DNA of 64,000 nucleotides from Strongylocentrotus droebachiensis (GCA_035222895.1 JAVYIG010004960.1:62001-126000); one strand, 5' to 3'. Counted from the stretch's first letter, positions 47,161-58,980 are shown. Translations and numbers: made by a program. Notes: generated by a model from the sequence alone, not told the origin.

Positions 47161-47628
47161 GGGGGGGGTTGCCGATCAAATGTAGTTGTATTCATGGACA
47201 TTGAAGGACATAAGAGAGAGAAAAAGCGAGACCTAGTCAAACCAAGGGATGACGAGAAATGAAAAAGAAGAGAAGGACGCATATTTCCCAATTGTCTCGT
47301 CTTTCCTGCATTTTCCTTCACTCTTGCAGTCATTGGTAATGGATGTATAAAAGGGTAAAAACGGGATGCGCATTAACTCCGCTAAAAGCTGATTGAAGCG
47401 GGCATGTAGTCCCTCGGTGGACCGCTGCTGCTCTCAGCATTAACAGGACCGTGTGCTAATAGTACACACGAGACATGGATTAAAGCTAAAATCGACGTTT
47501 GATAAGGTGGCAAACATGAAATATTCGGCTTCCTAAAGTGACTCAGATTAAAGCAAATCGATGCTTAATAAGCTCACTATATATTCTCTCAAATTTCCCA
47601 AAGAAGCTCAAATTAAGACAGTGTTTAA

Positions 47629-47979
47629 AGCCCCTCTAAAGTGCTGGGAGCCCCAAATTCGCTAAAATTTGATGGCAAAATGTCACTGTATCATAATGTG
47701 AAAGAAGATGTCATTTAGACAAGCTTCTGCAAAGTTTTCTCCCCAAAATGTGTTTGAAGACAAATAATGATAACAGAATACATAACTTGTTGTTTTTTGT
47801 TGTTGTAGAAAACCTACATTTTGTATCCTTTCATCAAAATTCGACTTCAAACACATTTGTTTTGAAGAGCCTTGCAGAAAATAATGTGACTTAAATTGCA
47901 TCCTTTTTCAAATTACGATCCAATTTAAGTGAAATTTTGCCATCACATTTTTGGAGCTTCCAACATTTTTAGAGGGGCT
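47629..47979. mobile_element. 351-bp MITE with TTAA target site
   Basis: The ends AGCCCCTCTAAA are exact inverted repeats; weaker inverted similarity extends about 60 bp inward (GATGGCAAAATGTCAC against GATGGCAAAATTTCAC). TTAA flanks both ends (47,625-47,628 and 47,980-47,983), the target of piggyBac and Kolobok families. No coding sequence. Confidence 0.75.
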
Positions 47980-48193
47980 TTAAAGCTAAAATCGACGTTT
48001 AGCAAGCTGGCAAACAGGAATTATTCGGATTTCTCAAAGAGACTCAGACTAAAGCAAAAATCGACGCTTTTTTAACAAGCCGACACTTACACAAAATATG
48101 TCAAAATCGACGCTTGAGAAGCTGACAAATTACACAGATTTGTGGTGGTGGTGGTTATTTTACCTGACTGCCAAGAAAGCATAAATGCATGTA

Positions 48194-48719
48194 ATACTCT
48201 TTTCACACTGGCAATATTTTTCTTAACCCCGTACTATAGGTGGGGTTAAGGGGGGGGTCTTAGCCCCACCTATAGTACGGGGTTAAGCCTATTCCACTTT
48301 CTGTTCAGACTGGTTTTTACCAAAGTGGGCTAAAGTTGGCTAACCCCACCTATAGTACGGGGTTAACTAACCCTGCAAAATAGCAGGGCTAACTCCGCAA
48401 TTGTGGTGCTGACTCCTGCTAACCCCGCAATTGCGGTGCTAAGCAAATGAATGAGAACAGAAACGAAAAATAGTCCGGTACTACGCAATGGAGCGTATCG
48501 CAGCTGGCCAGATGCGAAGTATGTCCAATCATAACATGCACGATATCCGGGGTTAACGAAATGCAGTGAGAACAGCCGTGATTTTCTTATTCCGGAATAG
48601 GCGCTAGTACGGGACTAAAAACAGCGTGTGTGAAAAGCCGAAAAAAATAGTCCGGGGTTAAGGATAGTACGGGGCTAAGCAAAGTACGGGGTTAAGCAAA
48701 ACCAGTGTGAAAAGAGTAT
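48194..48719. mobile_element. 526-bp foldback element built on CTTAACCCCGTACTA
   Basis: The ends ATACTCTTTTCACACTGG (48,194-48,211 and inverted at 48,702-48,719) match over 18 bp. The interior repeats CTTAACCCCGTACTA or its complement many times, for example an inverted pair around a poly(G) at 48,230-48,285, and also TAACCCCGCAATTG. There is no gene. The flanks show no clear target duplication. Confidence 0.75.
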
Positions 48720-48721
48720 AA

Positions 48722-48880
48722 GTAAGCAACCAGATGGCCGACGGCTTTACTTTAAGTCCTCTCCGAGGGACCAGGTAATGAGAATGAAGCCTTATCAAAG
48801 GGCACTGGCGCGTCGACTTGGTTTGAACCCGGGTCATCGGATAACGAGACCACTGCTCTACCAACTGAGCTATCGCGCCT
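48722..48880 (-). mobile_element. tRNA-headed SINE, best-preserved head
   Basis: On the minus strand GGCGCGATAGCTCAGTTGG (A box) and CCGGGTTCAAACC (B box) lie in a tRNA-like fold: six acceptor pairs (GGCGCG/CGCGCC) and a full D stem (GCTC/GAGC). The anticodon loop CTCGTTA differs by two bases from the CTCATAA of the sister copies. The body (AGTGCCCTTTGATAAGGC, then GTCCCTCGGAGAGGACTTAAAG) matches 16,511-16,643. It abuts the foldback element at 48,719. Confidence 0.75.
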
Positions 48881-49564
48881 CTAAAGAGACTTCGGTCTAT
48901 GCACAATTCGCCGTTTAACAAGCTGGCAAATTACTTAGATTTTAAACATGGGGTTGTGATAATGCATCCGTATTCATGCATTTAATCTTGGAAAACGGAG
49001 AGATCCACTAACCTTGATTTCCGGAATTCAAATGTTCCTCCTCTTTCGTTGAAGGAGGCAACTATTGAATCTGCCTCGTGATGTCAACGCGGATGATTCC
49101 CTGCAAACAAGAAAACGATAAAAGGGAGAATGACAAAAACTATTAGGCATTCTATAACAATAAACTGAATCATAAAATACGAAACATTTTGCCTAATTTT
49201 GCCACATGTGTTAGTGTTAATATGTGTTATAATTTAAAGGACAAATTTAAATAATCCCACGAGGCAGCTATTTTTATCAAATAAAAATGTTGGCTCTTTT
49301 GAAACTAATAACAGAATTGTAATTTCAAATAGTATACATAATATTGTACAAACATATATACTGTTGGTCATAAAGTTTTTTTTTTGTTTACCCCAGTTCA
49401 TGGAATGATTTTTACAAAATGATTTATTCCTAATAGATCTAGATAATAGTATACCAGGATTCTCAGATTGTAATAAATAATACTTTGCTAGTGTTTGTTT
49501 TACGTGACTGCTAAAGCATGTGTGTGCTACTATGCGTATCAACTAGGGGAGCTATGGTCTTCAG

Positions 49565-49692
49565 TCATAACTGACAGTAATGAGGATTAATGCCTCACAA
49601 AAGGGCACTAATATAGCACATCGACACGGTTTTGATCCAGGGGCCTCATAGTTATGAGTCCATTGCTTTGCCACTGAATCATGACTGTACGC
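49565..49692 (-). mobile_element. tRNA-headed SINE, diverged copy
   Basis: Minus-strand head CATGATTCAGTGGCAAAGC, anticodon loop CTCATAA, B box CTGGATCAAAACC, and body AGTGCCCTTTTGTGAGGC then ATTAATCCTCATTACTG. Same family as 16,511 and 48,722. Confidence 0.65.
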
Positions 49693-49699
49693 TCCGAGA

Positions 49700-50900
49700 G
49701 CTAGCGTAGGGAGCAGCCCCCACAAAAAAAAAAAATTATAGTTCAAGGCATGGCCACATAGAGGAATTTTTATGTTGGGGATTTGGGCGAAATGCAATGA
49801 ATAACCATAGACACAGAGTGAACATGCTGAAACGTATCATTCATATATTCTGATGATGTTACTTCAATCAGAATAAAATTACTACATCCATTTTCTACAT
49901 GATAAATTTACATTATAAACAATATGAATAAGAATGGACTATAATGCTCACTGTTTAAAAAAATGTATTTATCAATTTTCAGTTTGGATAAACCTTCACA
50001 ATTGTGACTAGTGGCGTATATAGGCTAGGGGTGTATTAGGGGCACGTTCCCCGGGCGGCACTTGAAGGGGCGCAAAACGGAAAAGAGAGGGGCGCAAAAA
50101 CACAAAAGAGAGAAAGAGAAAGGGAGAAAAGGAAAACAATATGATTTTATTTTATTTGGTCCAAACACTTCGGTTATTTCTTGGCATATTTTGAAATATT
50201 CAGGCATTTGAAGCGCAATCATTTTCAGGGGTCATTTTTTCTATATAATTCTTCAAGACTGACATGAAAGAAACGAGAAAGCTAAAAAAGTACTCTTCTT
50301 TACTTTCCAGAAGTCAACCTCCTCTTTAAACTGACATCTTATAGAGCATGCACCTTCTATGTTCAACATGTTCTTCAGAAAAAAACTCAGTTGAATCAAA
50401 GCTTCTCGACAATCTGGCATAGCAATAGGTACAAAATACACCCCACCGACCGCCATGCTGGTATCAAAATGCAAAAGGAATATTGGATTCGTGTTTAAGT
50501 TCCATCTAGACACGCGACTCGGGGGCTGGAAGGGAAATTATGAATCACTCTTAACATGGAAAACATGAAACCATTGACTTGACGATCTTGTCCTCTGGCA
50601 AACATTCTTTCCCGATTGTATCGAATATTTCTCTATATACAATGTCTATGCTTCCTCAGTTTAGGTTTCCTCAGTTTAGGTCTGGTATTTCGAGTAACTG
50701 AAGACATTTTGTTTAGCTCTCGCATTGATCAGAGTGATGCGTATCAATGAGAAATTAGGCAGGTGGATAATTTGAGCTGAAATAGCGAAATAAATATCTT
50801 GCCAGTGATTTTAAAAAGAAGATTGATTTCTTGTAAATAAAAAAGATAATTTGTGAGCTTTCTCGTTCTTTGAATGTAAGTTTAGAAGAATATCATAAAG
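49700..50900. other. no gene; possible poly(G)-type fragment at 50,010-50,110
   Basis: TAGTGGCGTATATAGGCTAGGGG begins a short G-rich piece resembling an element end. The remainder is unique AT-rich sequence with no recognised coding frame. Confidence 0.4.
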
Positions 50901-50904
50901 AAGG

Positions 50905-51560
50905 TGTCCCCTTGAAATGATTGCTCTTCAATTGCCCTCAAATTCAAAACATGACGAAAAACGGCTAAAAGGTTTGGACCAAACTTTTCTATCGCATGTG
51001 TGTGTAGTCCCGTATACCCACTTCTGTGTGACCTCCATCAAGAATGAGTCGATTTTTCTCTTATTTTGGTAATTCTAAAACCTCATAGTGTACACAGCAA
51101 TACTTAGGCCTATACATAATCAACCTTTTTTAATTTGGAGAAATTGATTCTTTCCCAACGTAATTGTATGACCATAACTGAACTTTATCTTTAACCCCCC
51201 GAAAGATAAGTATCCCTGAATCTTTTTCCAAACTTAAAGGTATTGGCAACGCCCCAATTTCAAAAAATGAAATGGAAGCTCTCATTACCAATCATGTGAA
51301 AGAATATGTTTTGACTAATACATGATGATAAAAAATTTGCCGGGAAACCGCCTACTAATTCATATATTTGGTAAATCTTTCTGTGTATAGTGCTTGTAAC
51401 TTTACGAAGAATGAGCCAAATTTCTTATCATTTTGATGATTCCAGAACCTTGCAGATGCTAGATGCTAGATGATCGACCTTTTCTGATCGATTCCACAAC
51501 GTTTCTTTCACAATGCAATCGCATGACCATTACTGGTCTTTACCTTTAAAAGGGCGGAGC
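50905..51560. repeat. diverged tandem duplication, two units of about 330 bp
   Basis: AAGAATGAGTCGATTTTTCTC...GGTAATTCTAAAACCTCATAG (near 51,040) corresponds to AAGAATGAGCCAAATTTCTTATC...GATGATTCCAGAACCTTGCAG (near 51,405). GTAATTGTATGACCATAACTG (51,160) corresponds to GCAATCGCATGACCATTACTG (51,517). Both units end in a TTTACCTTTAA/TTATCTTTAA word. Confidence 0.65.
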
Positions 51561-51787
51561 TAAGGGTTTTATAGATTGCAATTGAAATATAATGAGACTG
51601 GATTTGTCGATAAATCTTTAAATGCGTTGACAGGTGCAGGATTATTCACCTGTCTATGCCTATGTCGTTCTATCATTCACCTCCCATAACTTAATTATCT
51701 CGATGGATGATTGTGAAGTAACATTTACAACAGTGTCATCATATTTTAGGAAAGTTTCACCGCAGTGGGAGAGAGTGGATGCTCAAA

Positions 51788-51890
51788 CCGGCGGAGGGGG
51801 GGGGGGGGAATCATATCCTTTTATTCGATGTGTATATCACATCGGGTTATGCCGAGGAGCACGTAGCCCCCCCCCCCCCCACCCCTCCTC
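51788..51890. repeat. poly(G) and poly(C) runs facing each other
   Basis: G run at 51,796-51,808 and C run at 51,867-51,881, about 60 bp apart, able to form a GC stem. It resembles the interior of the poly(G)-ended elements. Confidence 0.5.
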
Positions 51891-51907
51891 CCAATCCACC
51901 ACTAAAG

Positions 51908-52177
51908 AGATCCACAATGTCTAAATAGACCTGCTATAAAGCGAATGTCCTAATTGTCTAAGAACCAATTATCGAAAATGGTTTTAAAACCAGACAAAGA
52001 TCCACAATGTCTAAACAGACCTGCTATAAAGCGAATGTCCTAATTGTCTAAGAACCAATTATCGAAAATGGTTTTAAAACCAGACAAAGATCCACAATGT
52101 CTAAATAGACCTGCTATAAAGCGAATGTCCTAATTGTCTAAGAACCAATTCTCGAAAATGGTTTTAAAACCAGACAA
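51908..52177. repeat. 90-bp unit, three nearly identical tandem copies
   Basis: AGATCCACAATGTCTAAA starts at 51,908, 51,998 and 52,088. The copies differ at only about two positions (AATAGAC/AACAGAC; AATTATCG/AATTCTCG), so the triplication is recent. Each unit contains AAAATGGTTTTAAAACCA, a small hairpin. Confidence 0.9.
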
Positions 52178-53030
52178 ACATTTGCCGAAGAAAAAAATAC
52201 AAATAATCACGCCTTAAAAATTGTTAAAATTGTTATTATTTAAAATATCTATTGAAAGAGCCAAATAGATGTAAAAACAAGAAATGCCGACAAAATCACG
52301 ATTTTGCGAGAATGAGAATAGAAGGTTTGATAAACCCTTATACCCTCATCCGTGACGTCACTGAAACTACTTACGATATCATCAAAAGTAATTTGGTCAC
52401 ATCTGTTTGATCAAGGATAGGCCTCATTTTAATTTTCGGATTCAATATCCAACGTCATGATCTTGTAGTTTCTAGTTGCTCAAAATTAACATCTAAGATG
52501 GATGACTAAGATTTTAGTAGACTCACTATTTGTTTTAGTGTTTCTTTATTTCCTTTATCAGGTGATATCAAATCAAATCCACTGACAAATTTATTATTTA
52601 TTTTGGTCATTAGGTAGATTAATCATTCGCTATGGAAGAGTCAGGAAGAAAAATCATTCGTTCGACGAATCCGTTCGTCACGATGCAGACACATAAATAT
52701 AGCGAGAGCCAGGTATTGAAGGAAACTGCTTTGCTAATCTAGAAGTAGGTAACAAGTACAGTGGAGGAAGGACTGGTAGAGGCTTGATCCTTGATTGCTC
52801 AGAGATGAGATTCAATGAAACCTGATTTATTTGTTTGGAGCCGCTAATAACTCATCATTATAATCTGAGATAGGACCAGACATGCTTCGTCCGGTGGGCA
52901 AATCAGAGAAATCGCCTCACTCCTCATCGTTCTCTTTCGCCCCCAATGAAAAGAGTCGGGACTGAAAGTTAGTGGTTAAGAATATATACGGTTGATTGGC
53001 TCCACTGTTAGACGTCTATTGAAATAGATA
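52178..53030. other. non-repetitive, no gene recognised
   Basis: Unique AT-rich sequence. Confidence 0.4.
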
Positions 53031-53198
53031 TAGGAGAAAGAAATATAGAGGGGAGATGGGAGGAGGGAAGAGAGAGAATGAGAAAGAGATAGGGTGAGAC
53101 TGAGTGAGAGAGAAGAGAAGAGAGAGAGAGAGAGAGAGAGGGGGTGGGCGTTTTATTGCAGTATGGAGGAAGTGACGGAAAACAAGGTGATAGAGCAA

Positions 53199-53240
<42 letters not shown>

Positions 53241-53440
53241 AGAGAAAGAGAAATGGGAAGGAAGTGGGAGTTGGGGAAACGTTTTATGTCACTGCATGTA
53301 GAGAAAGTCACGGAAAGAAACAGGGGGACAGAGGAGACCGAGGGAGAGAGAGATAAAGGCAAAAAGAGAGACAGATAGAAACAGACAGAGAGACAGTGAG
53401 ACAGAGAGACAGACAGAGAGACAGAGAGAGTAAGGGGAAG
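53031..53440. repeat. (GA)n/(GACA)n tract with a local duplication
   Basis: GA-rich repeats. AGTGACGGAAAACAAGG at 53,171 and AGTCACGGAAAGAAACAGG at 53,307 mark a diverged duplication. The Arg/Glu/Lys frames on plus look like coiled coil but are repeat translations. Confidence 0.85.
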
Positions 53441-55404
53441 GGGAAGAAATACAGGAAGTTTGGGCGGGGTTATGGCGGTTATGGCAATGTAGATGAATTG
53501 ACGGGTTTATACAGGATGAACTAAATGATAGAGAATAAAGAGAACTTCGCTGAGGTGAAATCTTATATTCGATGAGAACAAAATGGTAGAAATTAAAATT
53601 TGAAATGATATACCTGAACAACATGAACAATTGTGTCGTGATGACTTCATGAAAATAAATTATCACCATAATTGTGTGCAAAACACATGTCATACGGTTC
53701 AAGAACTTATTCCCATAAACCCCTAACGAATATAGACAAACTTAAAAATGATTGATTTCACATACACCAATCATTCCAATGTTACCAATAGTTTATCAAT
53801 GCATATTCAGTGATAATGTGAGAATGAAAGGGATCAGGAATGACGCTTGTCCCGATTGCGGTTTGAAGGCGGTTACGTCGACCTCGATCACTACTTCGCC
53901 TACTGAATCGGTATGATATTGCCGAGACGACATTGAACTAGACACGGAGAAGGCCCGGGCGGTAGTCATTGATGTCGGGTGGTCAATGCTGCTAGCGTGT
54001 GGCTTCACAAAGCATGTAATTCTCCTATGGGAGAATACACGACTCAAAAGCGACCATTTATTTTGTTCTCGCTTTCTGAGAAGAGTGGTGTCCGTTGACA
54101 GGAAAAAAGGAGAGGTGGAAAATGACGGTAGGTAGAAAAAAATATGATATGTCTCTTTCTGACTACTCACTTTAAAGCTATACAATATAGGGCCGTTAAA
54201 AATATATCATTATGGTTATATGCGCTGGTATATATGGACATAAAAACGTGTACGAATATGCAATTACTGAAATGAGGAATTCTGAGACAATTTCATTTCT
54301 AATTCGATGCATCCCGAATTCTTTGATATTGACGGGGAGGGGAGGGGGGGGGGGTGGTGGGGGAGGTATAAACAAGCGATAATTTGACATTCTAATCCAC
54401 AGTCAAGGACCACATTTTTCTTTTTCTTAATACTTTATGTTTACCCCGTGGCCTCACTTTGTATAGAACACTAATAGTTATGATTACAAAATCTTTACAA
54501 GTTAAACAGGAAATGAATACATGGTAGTTTCTATCCCTTCCAATACATTGTACGTCAAAAAACGGCTAGGAAATATAATTTTATTAAAAATATTAACAAA
54601 CAGGAAATCAACTTCCCTTGTGCTTTACTTAGAAACATTGTTTTTATTGTTATGTGCGCTATACAAAACCGGAATATCGTCATCACTATGATATTACATA
54701 GAAAAGGATATATTGGTAAATAAATTTATTTTCTTAATCTCTTTCAATAGAATAATTGAATTGGGGCATGAAGCCAGTGTTTTGGTTTTAAACCGAAGTC
54801 GATAAATTATCGACTAACGGGCCGGGATTCATTGATCCCTTCATATACCAGACTGCTATAGCGGAAAGGTATCGGAGGGAACTATACCAGAAGGGCCTTT
54901 TATTACCCCTCACTCCACCACACAACCCAAAACGAATCGGGTCATTAGGCTAATCGATCCACCCACCGTGAAATCATCTGTTTTTAACCCTTATACTCTC
55001 TTAGCACATTCGCAAGCCTACCGTTAATACTATGACCTTTTATAAATTCATGTTCGGAAAAAACCTCATATAAAATTAACATGCACCCAAAGCATAGGGT
55101 ATATAACATAAAACAAATACCTTTTCTCTACGACTGGAACACATGTATTAGTTAGTCTTGTTATATTCCTATTTCTCATACCGTTTCATTTTGAAAATGG
55201 TTTTCTAGAAAATGATATACAAATTGTATTAAAACGTGATTTCTCTTAATCAGATATGCAAATAAGCTGTTGATTATGAGGTATGAAAACGAGGATCGAA
55301 AATCGTTTGGAATGATTAGGCCTATCCAGATTACCCCCTCCCCCTAAAAAAAAATATATATATGTATAGGCCACGGGCCAATGATACAATCTTGCTTTAA
55401 ACTC
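53441..55404. other. no gene recognised
   Basis: Unique DNA. 53,820-54,060 is GC-balanced, and a 129-codon minus-strand frame (53,796-54,185) crosses it without recognisable family. A G-rich run lies at 54,335-54,365. Confidence 0.4.
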
Positions 55405-55407
55405 GGT

Positions 55408-55433
55408 GGGTGGTATTCTCGAAAGCGGCCTAA
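55408..55433 (+). repeat. left terminal inverted repeat of the Harbinger element
   Basis: 26 bases exactly complementary to 59,931-59,956. The motif TATTCTCGAA recurs at 55,484, still within the subterminal region. Confidence 0.93.
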
Positions 55434-55514
55434 GTTAAATCAGTGGCCTAAACCTGGTTTAAACCATGGACTATCTTTTTTGCTATTCTCGAAGGTGGCC
55501 TAAAGATAAGCCAG

Positions 55515-55600
55515 GCTTAAATACGTCATAGTTCGGCCTAACTTTAGGCCGCTCAGAGGGCAGGTTTAAATACGTCATAGTTCGGCCTAACTTCGCGTGA
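55515..55600. repeat. subterminal direct duplication
   Basis: TTTAAATACGTCATAGTTCG-type sequence occurs twice, near 55,518 and 55,564, each followed by GCCTAACTT. Such subterminal repeats often act as transposase-binding sites; that role here is inferred. Confidence 0.6.
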
Positions 55601-56063
55601 CGTCACTTTTTAGTTAAATCGACTGTCCGCGGAGAGTGAACGGTAAGTTTTGCATTTGAATTTCTATATTTGATAACAATTTACACTCTTTTGTATGGAT
55701 AAGCGCTCATGAAAGTTACACCAGCTAATAAAGTATTGTTGTTACTTTCATGTTGCTGTACTGGTGATAATCTAAAATGCTTTTAACTGAATAAATTTGG
55801 GGAAAACTTGGTAAATGTTCACAGTCTTGCAGACCAGTCCCATACGGGCAAATAATTGTCGGTTAACATTTTCGTTTCCTGAGATTGAGCAATTTCTTAC
55901 CGGGTAATTGTTTTCTTGGCACTATTTTTACTTTCGTACGCATATACCACCTTAACACCAACTTAAAACTATCATTGCTAGACGTAGAAACTACTGTTAT
56001 AGTGGATTTTCGAGACGCTGTTGCCTAAAAGTGGACTAGCACTAGGCCTAAATTTAGATCTAG

Positions 56064-56161
56064 CTGTCTCTTTCGTTCGTTAGCCTCTGATTTGGGTAGG
56101 GTCGGCTCCTCTTTTTCAGCCGACCCTACCCAAATCAGAGGCTAACGAACGAAAGAGACAG
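56064..56161. repeat. 44-bp perfect inverted repeat with 10-base loop
   Basis: Arms 56,064-56,107 (CTGTCTCTTTCGTTCGTTAG...) and 56,118-56,161 are exact complements around CCTCTTTTTC. It lies inside the Harbinger element, upstream of the transposase fragment. A stem this long and perfect in an otherwise decayed element implies a recent origin, either template-switch inversion or a nested small foldback insertion. Confidence 0.95.
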
Positions 56162-56550
56162 ACATTTCGGTCTGGTATCACCTCTGCCTGAGCTGCAGTG
56201 CTAGTTGTGGCTGTTGGTGCGATAATTTTCTACAGGATGGTGATGATTTTCATAACCAACCACCCCCCCCCCCCCCCTCCCCCAAGAAAAACATTTTTTT
56301 TAAACAATATTACTAGACCTAGATCTAAATTTCATCAATAAGAGTCTAGTCTAGACAGGTCTAATAGAAATTGAAAGGAAATGGACAGAAGCTTCCTTTT
56401 TTGACATACATTTGCTGATAATGTTACAGTAGTTTTAGTCTAATACTACTATTAGGCCTAGTTAGTAAACTACAGAGAAAGAGAAATTGTAATTTCTTAT
56501 CAAATATCAACATAATTAATTAATTTTCATCTTGATTTTCTGCTATTTCA

Positions 56551-56863
56551 GATTCTTTTCAATTGATGCATGGGGATGAAAAAAGAAGGCCTCTCCCAAG
56601 CTACGGTGTCCCGCCTTGTGAAGTCCATCTCAATAGCCATTGCCAGGAGATCGGACCAATACATCTCAATTCCTTCAACAAGAGAGGCAGTCCTGCAGAG
56701 TGCAGACCCAACATGAATTTTATAATTACTGCCATTTCCCTGGCGTTAATATGGTCGGTGCTATTGATTGCACCCACATAGGCGTCTTCAAGCCAGTTGG
56801 CCCAACACCAGTTATTTCCTGAACAGGAAAAATAGATACTCCATTTTTCTTGGAAAGTCTGCT
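56551..56863 (+). pseudogene. HARBI1-like transposase fragment, frameshifted
   Basis: HARBI1-family proteins are DDE nucleases that cut Harbinger ends. Three adjacent pieces in three different frames match the family in the right order: DSFQLMHGDE (from 56,551), then GLSQATVSRLVKSIS with YISIPSTREAVLQ (frame of 56,576, stopped by TGA at 56,714-56,716), then FPGVNMVGAIDCTHIGV (frame of 56,712, stopped at 56,820-56,822). The Asp in AIDCTH is the expected first catalytic residue; the helix-turn-helix SQATVSR piece precedes it as in intact relatives. A TTTCAG acceptor-like site lies directly before and a GTGAGTAA donor-like site directly after, so this was an internal exon. At least two frameshifts break it, and no second Asp or Glu segment is found downstream. 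It is a dead copy. Confidence 0.85.
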
Positions 56864-58980
56864 GGTGAGTAAAGCTGTAATTACTCCTAAATTTTGTAAA
56901 CTAAATCATGTTTATACAATTTTTATTAAAAAGATCTGCTGATTTCATGAATCTGCAGATGTGTCTATAGGTACATTATGAAGTGATTTAAAATTGTTTT
57001 GTCTGATGAATGTAGGTGCAAACTACACTCAAACTTTTATTCATTTTACATCGGCACGAGCTAATATTTTCAGCTCGATTGCCATGGCTACCAGTCACTC
57101 CTGACAGTGACAGCTTGGCCTAGACTTTTGGGCGGATATATCTCTGAAAATAAGACACAAATAATCAACAGTTGATTAACTACTTTCAAATTTGGGTCAG
57201 AAGAAAATTCAAACCTACCACTAACAATTCTAGACCATATAAGACTTAACGACCTACAGACTGCAGTACAGTACAGTGCAGTAAATTTTCATTTTACTTT
57301 TTCCCCTTTCACGAAGCTCATTTTGGGAGATAACATAAACAATAAGACAATCTTTGGTCTAATGTTAGATTGAACTAAAATGGAAAAGTTGGGCTCTAAC
57401 GATTAGGGCCTTGTAAAATCTACAACCCAGGCTGTGTTTACATCTAGGTTAGGCCAACTGTCGGCTGGTTATCTAAGTAAGATGTAGACCTCTAGACTTG
57501 ATTTTAGGAAAGGGACTAACTTGGCTATAGACTTTAACTACTTAGGGCTTTCTTAGGCCATGACATGGCAAGTACAACTGGGTGCAAGCACATTTAGGAG
57601 ATAGTACTGCAAGAATGTGTATGTTTGTTCTTGACTTTAAAAGAGATACCGGTAGTCATTCTGTAAATCAATGATTACTAGTAACTGAGTGGGGAGGGGG
57701 TGCCTACATGAAAGGCGCCTTAATTTTTTGTTTAAAGTTAGAATATGATTGACACTATAACGAAGACCAATTATCAATGTAGTAGATCTTTGATATTTTA
57801 ATGAGGTCTAAACCTTTTTATTTTTGTTTCAGGATGATGTTCTTCTTCAGTAAAATAAATGAAGGCAAATTCTCTGATAATTGAGACAAATTCAGAGAGA
57901 GGAAGGGGAACTACTGAGCTGCTGAATTTCTGACAGGTAGGCTGTACGAATAAGTTGTTGTTTGTATGCCCAGGTACTTCAAGGAGGGCATTTGTTCATT
58001 CACATATTTCCATACTTTCATGTAATTGATTATGCACTCCACTTTTACCACAATGTACATGCAAGACCTTTTTAATGTTTAACAGAAATAGGTTTCAATG
58101 TGCTTCCTTTCATTCTTTTCTCTTTTCATTCAACAGACATACTTGCAAGGACTATGAAGTTCTACTTAGCCTCTTCAATGAACCAGACTCCATCTGCTGT
58201 AACTGTGACTGCATGGGGATCAAAACCTTTGTATTATAATCCTCATAACATGAAGCTATGGTAACAAACAAGCAACCATTGATAAAAAGCCTGATATGTC
58301 CTAGTTTGTGTGTGAACAACAAAGCAACCATCACTCATAAGGATGTTTTTATGTACATCAGATGTTCATTGTTTCACTGGAAAAATTGTGATTTTGAATC
58401 ATTTAAGAAATCATGTTTTATAATGTGTTTATAATATAGTGCAAGTCATGATATAACAGATTCCCTGCAAAAGAAACACGGCTCAAAAGTAGACTATGCT
58501 TTGTTTTTAAAAAATGGGAGAAGGTAATGTAACAAATACATAACATTTAATTCTAATAGTTTCAAGTAGCAGATTATGAGGCTATTGGAGCTTAATATTT
58601 GATTTTGACCTTCAATTTTATAATCGTATTCATCGTGAATTACAATCTTTTCTGTTTTAAGAAAAATAAATAAATTGAACATAATTGTTGATATGTTATA
58701 TACAATATTCCTTTCATATCTTTTGATTTTAAGTGTGCATACTGTTGGGTTCATTGAATTATACATGGAAAAAGTCTGGAAATAGAACAGTGAAAAAACA
58801 GAGAGCGAGAGAGAGAGAGAGAGAGAGAGGGATAGAGTAGAAGAGAAAGGGAACCAAATGAGAAAGAACAATTTAATGGTGAGAGATGTCATGAAAAATG
58901 AGAAATAAACTATGGTGTGAGATAGTGTGTGTGTGAGAGAGAGAGAGATGGAAATAGGGAGAAAGAGTTTTTTTTTTTTT
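56864..58980. other. Harbinger interior without recognisable coding sequence
   Basis: Probably former introns and decayed exons. A polypyrimidine-plus-AG site occurs near 57,833, but the following frame is short. A (GA)n tract lies at 58,800-58,830 and a GT/GA tract at 58,926-58,950. The Asn/Ile/Phe frame on the minus strand at 58,494-58,892 is AT-driven. Confidence 0.45.

Larger units (their letters stand above)
47485..48950. repeat. decayed minisatellite hosting several insertions
   Basis: The phrase AAATCGACG(T/C)TT.A.AAGCTGGCAAA and the phrase GACTCAGA(T/C)TAAAGCA recur near 47,490-47,550, 47,990-48,070, 48,115 and 48,890-48,930. Between these copies sit the element at 47,629-47,979, the element at 48,194-48,719 and the SINE at 48,722-48,880, making this a nested insertion site. 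Confidence 0.6.

Noticed and set aside
53796..54185. 129-codon minus-strand gene
   Set aside because: Crosses AT-rich and GC-balanced sequence without a domain; nothing distinguishes it from a chance frame.
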